Source: Eubacteriaceae bacterium ES3
GTDB lineage: Bacteria; Bacillota; Clostridia; Eubacteriales; Eubacteriaceae
Direction of reading: 5' to 3'
Assembly (NCBI GenBank): GCA_030586155.1
Contig: CP130741.1
Coordinates: forward strand, 2,474,680 to 2,538,679
DNA length: 64,000 nucleotides
The translations under genes were made by a program, and so were the position numbers. Under the pieces are notes generated by a model. It was not told the DNA's origin and searched no databases. It saw only the letters and a list, made by a program, of their open reading frames with translations. This document shows positions 50,825-57,809 of this stretch, piece after piece. The number at the start of each line of letters is the position of its first letter. The first letter of the stretch is position 1.

Positions 50825-52624
50825 TTATGCCTTTATTACTGCGCCAAATGGACAGGCTTCAATACAGGCACCACACTTAATACAAGCCTCTGTATCGATG
50901 GTATACGGTTTTTTCTTTTCGCCGCTGATAGCAGAAACAGGACATTTTTTCGCACAGATGCCACAGCCTTTACAGGTTTCTGGCACAATGGTAAAGTCAA
51001 GCAGGTGTTTACAAACGCCAGCCGGACATTTTTTATCACGGATATGGGCTTCATATTCGTCTCTAAAGAATTTGATGGTAGAAAGTACCGGGTTAGGTGC
51101 TGTTTGTCCCAGACCGCAAAGGGCAGATGACTTGATCCCCACAGCCAGTTCTTCAAGCCGTTCAATATCGCCTTCTTCACCTTTACCATCGCAGATTCGT
51201 TCAAGAATCTCCAGCATTCTCTTGGTTCCGATACGACATGGCGGACATTTACCACATGATTCGTCCTGAGTAAAGTCTAAGAAGAAGCGGGCTACATCGA
51301 CCATACAGTTGTCTTCATCCATTACGATCAGACCACCGGAACCCATCATAGAGCCAATTGCAATCAGGTTATCATAATCAATTGGTGTGTCTAAAAGATC
51401 TGCTGGAATACATCCGCCCGAAGGACCACCGGTTTGAGCCGCTTTAAACTCTTTTCCATTTGGAATTCCGCCACCGATTTCAAAAATAATCTCACGCAGG
51501 GTTGTTCCCATTGGGATTTCCAGAAGACCGGTATTATTGATCTTACCACCTAAGGCAAATACTTTGGTTCCTTTTGATTTTTCAGTACCAACTGAAGCAA
51601 ACCATTCTGACCCATTTAAAATGATAGCTGGTATATTAGCATAGGTTTCAACATTGTTTAAAACGGTTGGTCGGCCAAATAAACCTTTATTAGCAGGGAA
51701 TGGCGGACGTGGACGTGGTTCACCTCGTTTACCTTCAACAGAATTCATTAAAGCAGTTTCTTCACCACAAACGAAGGCACCGGCACCCAATCGAATTTCT
51801 AAATCGAAAGAGAAGTTTGAATCAAAAATATTGTTCCCCAGGATTCCGTAGTCTTTAGCCTGATCAATAGCAATTTGCAGACGATCAACGGCAATCGGAT
51901 ATTCCGCACGAACATAAACATAGCCTTTTTCCGCTCCTACAGCGTATCCGGCAATGGCCATCGCTTCGATTAGAGCATTAGGATCTCCTTCTAAGACAGA
52001 ACGGTCCATAAATGCACCCGGGTCACCCTCGTCGGCATTACAGGCTACAAATTTAACACCGTCTTCGGAGACTGCGTCATGGGCGAACTGCCATTTTAAA
52101 CCAGTTGGGAATCCACCGCCGCCACGGCCTCGGAGTCCGGAAGCTTTAATCTCATCGATTACATCTTGAGGACTCATAGAACCCAATACTTTTTCCAGAG
52201 CCATATATCCATTAAAAGCAATGTATTCATCAATATCTTCGGGGTTAATAACACCACAGTTAGCCAGGGCGATTCTTTTCTGTTTTTTGAAAAAGCCCAG
52301 TTCATTAATTGATAACGGGTGCTGTCCGTCACCTTTTTCAGAATAGATCAGTCTTTCTAAAGGACGTCCCTTAACTAGGTGTTCTTCGACCATTTCCGGA
52401 ATGTCGCTGGTTTCAACCCGACTATAAAAAGTACCTTCGGGATAAACAATAACCACTGGGCCCAGCTCACATAATCCAAAACATCCTGTAATAATAATTT
52501 CAATTTCTTCCAGAATGTCATGTTTAACCAGTTCTTTTCTTAATTCCTGTGCCAATACCTGGGATCCTGACGAAGTACACCCAGTACCCCCGCAGATCAG
52601 TATCTGAGAACGTTTATATGCCAT
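50825..52624 (-). CDS. hydB: HydB, flavin NuoF-like subunit of the bifurcating hydrogenase
   Basis: 599 residues. N-terminal thioredoxin-like [2Fe-2S] domain (CGGTGCTSSGS, TGCFGLCELGP). NuoF core: GLRGRGGGGFPTGLKWQFA (FMN/NADH site), GAGAFVCGEETALMNSVEGK RGEPRPRPPFP, LNNVETYANIPAI, SLBB-like part, ESCGKCPPCRIGTKRMLEIL ([4Fe-4S]). The C-terminal 2x[4Fe-4S] ferredoxin domain reads CKGCGICAKKCP and CIKCGACIEACP. Site of NAD reduction and electron bifurcation. Lies 18 bases from hydA. Confidence 0.95.
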   Translation of the reverse strand: MAYKRSQILICGGTGCTSSGSQVLAQELRKELVKHDILEEIEIIITGCFGLCELGPVVIVYPEGTFYSRVETSDIPEMVEEHLVKGRPLERLIYSEKGDGQHPLSINELGFFKKQKRIALANCGVINPEDIDEYIAFNGYMALEKVLGSMSPQDVIDEIKASGLRGRGGGGFPTGLKWQFAHDAVSEDGVKFVACNADEGDPGAFMDRSVLEGDPNALIEAMAIAGYAVGAEKGYVYVRAEYPIAVDRLQIAIDQAKDYGILGNNIFDSNFSFDLEIRLGAGAFVCGEETALMNSVEGKRGEPRPRPPFPANKGLFGRPTVLNNVETYANIPAIILNGSEWFASVGTEKSKGTKVFALGGKINNTGLLEIPMGTTLREIIFEIGGGIPNGKEFKAAQTGGPSGGCIPADLLDTPIDYDNLIAIGSMMGSGGLIVMDEDNCMVDVARFFLDFTQDESCGKCPPCRIGTKRMLEILERICDGKGEEGDIERLEELAVGIKSSALCGLGQTAPNPVLSTIKFFRDEYEAHIRDKKCPAGVCKHLLDFTIVPETCKGCGICAKKCPVSAISGEKKKPYTIDTEACIKCGACIEACPFGAVIKA

Positions 52625-52644
52625 ATTGCTTTTCTCCTCCTCTA

Positions 52645-53043
52645 CTAAGCTTTCTTAGTGGGTTCAATGATTTTGCCGTCTACTACCGTCATGGTGTATT
52701 CTTCAACAACTTTTCCGTTTGTCAGGTGTTCATCTACAATACGGCTGACTTTTTCCGGTGTCATTTTTATATAAGTAACTTTTTCACCCTCAGCATTATA
52801 CACTTCTACCATTGGCTCAAGACGACATGAACCAATACAACCTGTTTGAGCAACAGTTACATCTGTTAAATTTTTTTCTGCTACTTCTTCCATCAGTTTA
52901 ACCATTACTGGTCGCGCTCCGGCAGCAATTCCGCAAGTTGCCATCCCAACAACCACACGATAACCCTCTTTACCTTTTCTTAAATTCATTTCATTGAATT
53001 TTTTTTCGCGAATTTCTTTTAATTCAGCTAATGACTTTGCCAT
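52645..53043 (-). CDS. hydD: HydD-like thioredoxin-fold [2Fe-2S] protein
   Basis: 132 residues. A helical start (LAELKEIREKKFNEMNLRKG) precedes a thioredoxin-like ferredoxin fold with Cys in MATCGIAAGARP and in TGCIGSCRLEP. That gives three of the four expected cluster cysteines by eye; the fourth is not clear, so cluster binding is uncertain. Position between hydB and the GHKL gene matches HydD of the Acetobacterium complex. Confidence 0.8.
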   Translation of the reverse strand: MAKSLAELKEIREKKFNEMNLRKGKEGYRVVVGMATCGIAAGARPVMVKLMEEVAEKNLTDVTVAQTGCIGSCRLEPMVEVYNAEGEKVTYIKMTPEKVSRIVDEHLTNGKVVEEYTMTVVDGKIIEPTKKA

Positions 53044-53046
53044 TTT

Positions 53047-53592
53047 TTATCCCTCCATTATTTCTTCCAGGCCTTCAGCCACATTTTCCCTAATCCACTC
53101 AAGAATTTCAATCTCATTAAGGCTCACTACTTCTAGCGCAGCTCTTATTTCCCGAGTGTCAAAAACGAAAATATTTTCATTATAAATATGTTGGTATAAC
53201 AGATCTGCCGCTCCAAATGACATCACCATGGTCACAATGGTATCCGCCATATTCCCCAGGGGTACACGATCAATATGATCGTAGATAAAGCTGGCTGAAA
53301 CCGTAGTTCCCAAGCCTTCCCGTGACTGGATCTCAAATTCTCCTCCGCATTGTTTTGCCGCTGCTTCAAACATCGAAAGCCCCAGTCCCACCCGTCTGGT
53401 GGTTCTGCTGGTAACAAAAGGATCGGTAATAACTGCCAGCCTGTCACTGGGAATCCCTTTTCCGTTATCTTCTATTTCCATTGAAAGAAGATTTTTTTTT
53501 ACGGCTTCGTTGATTGTTAATTTAATCAGGCTGGCCTGAGCTCGAACAGAATTTTGTGTGATATCCAGCAAATGAAGCGAAAGTTCTTTCAT
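53047..53592 (-). CDS. hydE: HydE, GHKL-type ATP-binding protein
   Basis: 181 residues. Histidine-kinase-like ATPase: DITQNSVRAQASLIKLTI (N box), EIEDNGKGIPSDRL (G1), VGLGLSMFEAAAKQCGGEFE (G2), GLGTTVSASF. No phospho-acceptor His domain, so it is an isolated ATPase. Conserved beside hydC and hydD in acetogens and clostridia; not to be confused with the radical-SAM maturase HydE. Role unknown. Confidence 0.8.
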   Translation of the reverse strand: MKELSLHLLDITQNSVRAQASLIKLTINEAVKKNLLSMEIEDNGKGIPSDRLAVITDPFVTSRTTRRVGLGLSMFEAAAKQCGGEFEIQSREGLGTTVSASFIYDHIDRVPLGNMADTIVTMVMSFGAADLLYQHIYNENIFVFDTREIRAALEVVSLNEIEILEWIRENVAEGLEEIMEG

Positions 53593-53594
53593 AA

Positions 53595-54065
53595 TTAATA
53601 TTTTGCCAATATATCAGCCACGTCGTTTGCAACCAGACGGCCGTAAACTTCTTCATTAATCATCATAACCGGAGCCAGACCACAAGCACCTACACAGCGA
53701 GTTGCATCCACTGAAAATTTACCGTCTTCGGTAGTATCACCAGTGTTAATCCCCAACTGGCCATTGACCTTATCCAGAATATCCTGTGAACCACGGACAT
53801 AGCAGGCCGTTCCCAGGCAAACCCCAATTTTGTATTTTCCTTTTGGTTTTAAGGTGAACTGAGAGTAAAAAGTTGCTACTCCGTAGACCTCTGTTAATGG
53901 AATCTTTAGTTCATCAGCAATGGTGCTCTGAAGTTCCAGTGGTAAATAACCATACTTTTCCTGGGTTTCCTGCAGGATTCCCATCAGACATCCCGGTACA
54001 TCTTTCTGCGCCGCGACGATTTCTTTCACCACATCCAAGTTTTCAACTGGTACATAATCAGCCAA
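53595..54065 (-). CDS. hydC: HydC, NuoE-like [2Fe-2S] subunit
   Basis: 156 residues. PGCLMGILQETQEKYGYLPL, EVYGVATFYSQFTLKPKGKY, the cluster ligands CLGTACYVRG and CVGACGLAPVM. Shuttles electrons in the bifurcating hydrogenase. First gene of the five-gene operon; GAGGAGG ribosome site. Confidence 0.93.
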   Translation of the reverse strand: MADYVPVENLDVVKEIVAAQKDVPGCLMGILQETQEKYGYLPLELQSTIADELKIPLTEVYGVATFYSQFTLKPKGKYKIGVCLGTACYVRGSQDILDKVNGQLGINTGDTTEDGKFSVDATRCVGACGLAPVMMINEEVYGRLVANDVADILAKY

Positions 54066-54129
54066 TTCAATAACCTCCTCAAAATTTATGCAAACCTTTA
54101 CGATTGCAATTACACTTTTTGTATACTCG

Positions 54130-54158
54130 ATTATAGCATAGCGGTCTTGCCTCTGTTA
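54130..54158 (-). promoter_or_regulatory. Predicted extended -10 promoter of hydCEDBA
   Basis: Minus strand TATAAT (54130-54135) with TGC directly before it and a weak -35 (TAACAG). About 65 bases before the hydC start. Confidence 0.5.
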
Positions 54159-54392
54159 TATAAATATCAGATAAATTTTTACCGGTTTTGCACAAATATT
54201 TAATAATTTGGGGGCATTTTTTATGAATTATATCAATTTTTTTTCTCATAAAGACAGACCTGATAAAAACAGAAACTTTTTTGCCCCTAGCAAACCCGGT
54301 TCCTTCTCTTTATTTTTTGTTAATTATTTGTCAATTTTACCACAAATTCTAAAATCTTTCAAATCAAAAAAATAACCAATTTTTTGCAATTA

Positions 54393-54442
54393 AAAAACTG
54401 CCATTTGAGTTTCAATGCACTTGAATCAATACGCAGTTTTAA
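54393..54442 (-). terminator. Terminator of the DRTGG/hydrogenase-like/PHP cassette
   Basis: Minus strand AAAACTGC ... GCAGTTTTTTAA, 36 bases past the PHP gene stop. Loop about 33 bases, so only a moderately good terminator; partial read-through into hydC is possible. Confidence 0.6.
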
Positions 54443-54477
54443 GTCTATAGCTATTTTAATCAGTTGAAAGTATCGTT

Positions 54478-55215
54478 TCAGATTTGTCTGCTGTCATTTT
54501 CTCCCAGAAAAGAAATCAAGGTTTCCCGCTGCAGGTCAGGCAGTTCAATAAAAAACTCCCTTTCAGCGATATCCATCAGCTGGTGAGCATCTGAGGCTTT
54601 AATAAACTGATAGGGTTTAAAAAAGCGAAAACTTTTTTTCACAGTTTCAATTTCGCTGTGTCTGGAAACTTCCAGCGTCTTAATTGGTAACTCAGGCGGA
54701 ACAAAGCCAAGAGATGCTACAATACTGTAAGATTTTCGATCGATATGGGCCGGTACAATAACTCCGCCAAAACCGGAAACCAAATCATAAAGTTCATCAA
54801 TCCCTAAATCAGTCGCTGAAATCAACAGTTTGTCTACTTCCCCGATCACCTGATCGTTATTGTCCAAAATCAGTTGGGGCCCAAAGATAGCTTTATCATT
54901 CTTAATGTCCGGCAGGTGGCTGTAAAGCAAGTCTCCAAACTCCAGTGCATCAGAAACGTTCTTGAAATAAGCTAATACATGGGCTTCCTCTTTGGTCGTT
55001 ACTTCAATCCCGGGCAACAGACAAATCCCCTGATTAAGCACTTCAATCACTTCAGCCACCGCCGGTAGATTCTTTGCTGAATTGTGATCAGTCACTGCAA
55101 TATAGTCCAGTTCTTTTAGAATTGCCATATTGACAATATTATTTGGTGTCATCTCCTCCTCGCCACAAGGCGAGAGACAGGAATGAATATGAAGATCGAC
55201 GGCAATCTTTTCCAT
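54478..55215 (-). CDS. PHP-domain phosphoesterase of the hydrogenase-sensor cassette
   Basis: 245 residues. DLHIHSCLSPCGEEEMTP (HxH), YIAVTDHNSAKNL, PGIEVTTKEEAHVLAY, IVPAHIDRKSYS, IKASDAHQLMD. PHP metal sites are complete. Starts inside the stop of the DRTGG gene (TAATG overlap), so translation is coupled. Conserved neighbour of DRTGG and hydrogenase-like genes in anaerobes. Substrate unknown; a nucleotide or phosphohistidine signal is inference. Confidence 0.85.
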   Translation of the reverse strand: MEKIAVDLHIHSCLSPCGEEEMTPNNIVNMAILKELDYIAVTDHNSAKNLPAVAEVIEVLNQGICLLPGIEVTTKEEAHVLAYFKNVSDALEFGDLLYSHLPDIKNDKAIFGPQLILDNNDQVIGEVDKLLISATDLGIDELYDLVSGFGGVIVPAHIDRKSYSIVASLGFVPPELPIKTLEVSRHSEIETVKKSFRFFKPYQFIKASDAHQLMDIAEREFFIELPDLQRETLISFLGENDSRQI

Positions 55216-55547
55216 TAGATGCCGGCTTTCGCCAGAACCCGACAGACCTCATAGGCATTTAATTCAGTTGTTACGATCGGCACATCCTCCAGGATAGCCC
55301 GTTCCAATGCAGAATCCTCAATTTCTGCACCTTCCGGGATTATAATACAAGCCATTTCCAATAAGGTTGCCACCGCTACAATATTGACATGGGTTTGAAT
55401 AGTCACCCAGGCTGAGCTGGCTTTGGCATTCGCCATCACCCAGCTTAAAAGATCTCCGGTATAGCCTTCTTTAATTTCGCCTTCCAAACCAACTTCCGGA
55501 TTCAGGCAGGTGAATTCACTCTTTTTACACAAGTCACTTACTTTCAT
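55215..55547 (-). CDS. DRTGG-like domain protein, copy 2
   Basis: 110 residues from the ATG at 55545-55547; the upstream reading is inside the preceding gene. MKVSDLCKKSEFTCLNPEVG, GYTGDLLSWVMANAKASSAW VTIQTHVNIVAVATLLEMAC IIIPEGAEI, PIVTTELNAYEVCRVLAKAG. Small ligand-binding-like fold. Overlaps the hydrogenase-like gene by 14 bases. A second copy is at 57338-57688. Confidence 0.8.
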   Translation of the reverse strand: MKVSDLCKKSEFTCLNPEVGLEGEIKEGYTGDLLSWVMANAKASSAWVTIQTHVNIVAVATLLEMACIIIPEGAEIEDSALERAILEDVPIVTTELNAYEVCRVLAKAGI

Positions 55548-56898
55548 TCTTAGCTTCTCCCTTTTCCTCATTATTCTTTCCGGTTGGTTGGGCCAACTGC
55601 AACAACTCATTGGTCAGCTGCGAAAGTTCCAGCAACCGGTCTTTCAAAACAAAGACACAATCTATTTCCCGGGCCTTGCCGATGACAATATCTTCAGCCA
55701 GGGCCCGGCAGCCCGGTGCCCCGCAGGACCCACAGTCCAACCGTGGCAGCCGTTCTTCGATCTCTTCGATCTTTTTCATTTTTTCGATGGCTTTATTGAT
55801 GTCGTGATCCAAGGGTTCGGGACTGCGCGGGAGAATTCGCTCCTTAATATGCATCATCCCCGAATTATAGATTTCCTTAACATACTCCTCTGACATATGT
55901 ACGATAGAAGTTTCACTTAATTGCTTAACCCGCTCTTCCATGTACATTTTTGCCACATAATTGTTTTCAACGGTTAAGCAGCCACCCACACAACCGCCGA
56001 TACAGGCCAGGCCTTCGAAAAACTCAATTGACTCCAGTTTTCCACATTCAATTTCCTCCAACACATTGATAACATTTTGAATCCCATCGACATGGAGAAT
56101 ATTTTTATTTTTCAGGTATTTGCTCTCCCCGCCACTCAAGGCCCAGGAAAACCCTTCGGCAGTAGAATTGACAATCCCTTCATCCAGTTGGCAGTGGCCC
56201 AGTTGCTTATGGAGATCGGCAAAAATATCTTTCATGGCAATAGCTCCATCGATATGTCCATAAGAATCATATTCACTGGAAGCAGGATTATTGACCATCG
56301 TCGCCTTGGCTGCGCAGGGTGTAATAAAAAACACACCCACTTCCCCGTTTTTAAAGCCTTTCTGATCCCTCAGTCGTTTTCTCACCAGCCTTGCCGTCAG
56401 AGCCATTGGAGATTTTAAACGACAGATATTATCAGTCAGTTCAGGAAACCGAACCTGAATCAGTTTAACTACTGCCGGACAGGCCGATGATATAAGTGGT
56501 TTTGGATAACGTTTGGCATGAAACTCATATTTGAGTGCCCGTCCCACTACTTCAGCACCATAAGCGACTTCCACCACTTCGTCAAAGCCCAGAGCTTTAA
56601 TCGCCGAAAGCACTTCAACAATAGAATATTTGGGTTTAAACTGTCCCAAAATCGAAGGCGCCGGAATGGCTACCTTGTATTTGAATTGGGAAATTTTTGC
56701 CAGCGGGTCAGTTTTTGCCAATTTTGCGTGGTGGGGACATACCCGAATACACTCTCCACAATCGATACACTTTGATTCAATTATAATCGCTTTTCCGTCC
56801 CGAACTCGGATGGCTCCGGTGGGACAATTCCTCAAACAGGTTGTACACCCCAAACATTTATCCGAGTCGAGGTAAACGGAATGCAAAAGCTTTTCCAT
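55534..56898 (-). CDS. HydS-like putative sensory [FeFe]-hydrogenase with C-terminal 4Fe-4S domain
   Basis: 454 residues. Two [4Fe-4S] sites (CLGCTTCLRNCP 15-26, CIDCGECIRVCP 44-55), H-cluster domain (about 75-315), then a C-terminal Fe-S domain (CGSCGAPGC 389-397 with Cys414) of the PF04060 type and a coiled C-terminus. L1 reads SSACPAV: Ala139 replaces the proton-transfer Cys of TSCCPxW while Cys140, the cluster ligand, stays. L2 is TPCAAK (Cys195; Met of MPC lost). L3 is ACIGGCVGG (Cys299, Cys303). Loss of the proton-transfer Cys is reported for putative sensory HydS enzymes. It sits between a GHKL ATPase and a DRTGG protein, upstream of hydCEDBA. A sensor role is inferred. Confidence 0.85.
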   Translation of the reverse strand: MEKLLHSVYLDSDKCLGCTTCLRNCPTGAIRVRDGKAIIIESKCIDCGECIRVCPHHAKLAKTDPLAKISQFKYKVAIPAPSILGQFKPKYSIVEVLSAIKALGFDEVVEVAYGAEVVGRALKYEFHAKRYPKPLISSACPAVVKLIQVRFPELTDNICRLKSPMALTARLVRKRLRDQKGFKNGEVGVFFITPCAAKATMVNNPASSEYDSYGHIDGAIAMKDIFADLHKQLGHCQLDEGIVNSTAEGFSWALSGGESKYLKNKNILHVDGIQNVINVLEEIECGKLESIEFFEGLACIGGCVGGCLTVENNYVAKMYMEERVKQLSETSIVHMSEEYVKEIYNSGMMHIKERILPRSPEPLDHDINKAIEKMKKIEEIEERLPRLDCGSCGAPGCRALAEDIVIGKAREIDCVFVLKDRLLELSQLTNELLQLAQPTGKNNEEKGEAKNESK

Positions 56899-56921
56899 TC
56901 CTCATCCTCTATTTCTTTAAT

Positions 56922-57341
56922 CTATGTAGTTTTAAAATGCATTTCAATTCGAGTGCCCACACCTGGCTCAGATGTGATCTCGAAGGCGTCAGAATTATTA
57001 CGCATATTGGGAAGCCCCATCCCGGCCCCAAATCCCATTTCCCGAGCTTCATCACCAGCCGTAGAGTAGCCTTCCTGCATAGCAAGGGAAATATCTGGAA
57101 TCCCGGGACCGTTATCTTCAATAATCAAGAGCAGTTCACCCTCTAAAACCGTTAAACAAATGGTCCCGCCATCGGAATGAATGGCCAGATTCATCTCACC
57201 TTCATAGCCGGCTATCGACACTTTTCGAATTGTCTTATTATTGATCCCCAACTGTTGCAGGGTTTTTTTAATTTTTCGGGAAGCCTGGCCGGCCGATTCG
57301 AAATCGCCCCGCATTACTTCAAATTTCAATTCATAACTCAT
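56922..57341 (-). CDS. GHKL-type ATP-binding protein (anti-sigma-kinase-like)
   Basis: 139 residues. KTLQQLGINNKTIRKVSIAG YEGEMNLAIHSDGG (N box), LLIIEDNGPGIPDISLAMQ (G1), GFGAGMGLPNMRNNSDAFEI (G2). It resembles RsbW/SpoIIAB-type kinases more than sensor histidine kinases. Overlaps the DRTGG gene upstream by 4 bases and precedes the hydrogenase-like gene by 23. Probably receives or gives a phosphate signal within the cassette (inference). Confidence 0.82.
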   Translation of the reverse strand: MSYELKFEVMRGDFESAGQASRKIKKTLQQLGINNKTIRKVSIAGYEGEMNLAIHSDGGTICLTVLEGELLLIIEDNGPGIPDISLAMQEGYSTAGDEAREMGFGAGMGLPNMRNNSDAFEITSEPGVGTRIEMHFKTT

Positions 57342-57688
57342 CTTTTATTAGCTCCGGAAAGGCCATGCTGATAGAGGACTCCACAGCATTCAAAAAGGAT
57401 CATCCGGGTCGTCATCACCAGCATATCCATTTCCATCGCCAAAGCGATCAGGTCCTCTGACGGTCTTTTGTTTCTGACAAAAACTACGCAACGCATATTG
57501 GCCATCTCCGCTGTGTTTAAAACCTGTCTGTTAATCAGGCCAGTTAAAAGAATTGCATCATCATTGGCATAACAAAGCACGTCACTCATCAGATCGCTAC
57601 CAAAACCGCAAAAAACCTCATCCTCCAGGTGATCCTCACCCGTGAGTACAACGGCATTTAATAAATCCTTAATTTCTTTGAGTTTCAT
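57338..57688 (-). CDS. DRTGG-like domain protein, copy 1
   Basis: 116 residues. MKLKEIKDLLNAVVLTGEDH, EVFCGFGSDLMSDVLCYAND DAILLTGLINRQVLNTAEMA, RCVVFVRNKRPSEDLIALAM EMDMLVMTTRMILFECCGVL. First gene of the five-gene cassette. Same fold as 55215-55547. Confidence 0.82.
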   Translation of the reverse strand: MKLKEIKDLLNAVVLTGEDHLEDEVFCGFGSDLMSDVLCYANDDAILLTGLINRQVLNTAEMANMRCVVFVRNKRPSEDLIALAMEMDMLVMTTRMILFECCGVLYQHGLSGANKR

Positions 57689-57768
57689 AATACTCCTTTT
57701 TACCTGTTCTCAAATGAACCACTTAAGTCTAACTCCAATCTCCGGAAATGTAAAGGGTTACTTTTTTA

Positions 57769-57796
57769 ACGACCAGGGCAAAGCCCATGGTCGTTT
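57769..57796 (+). other. Hairpin between the DRTGG and YhaN-like genes
   Basis: ACGACCA and TGGTCGT around GGGC-AAA-GCCC, followed on the plus strand by TTTGG. On the minus strand no U-run follows, so it is not a clear terminator for the genes that flank it. Confidence 0.4.
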
Positions 57797-57809
57797 TGGT
57801 CGGTCCAGA

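Larger units (their letters stand above)
54066..54477. other. Intergenic region upstream of hydCEDBA
   Basis: 412 bases, AT-rich, no gene. On the minus strand it holds the terminator of the preceding cassette and then an extended -10 promoter (TGC-TATAAT). Everything between is low-complexity AT with no motif I recognise. Confidence 0.7.

Noticed and set aside
53047-53592. HydE as the radical-SAM hydrogenase maturase of the same name
   Set aside because: The sequence is a GHKL ATPase with no CX3CX2C motif; only the operon name is shared.
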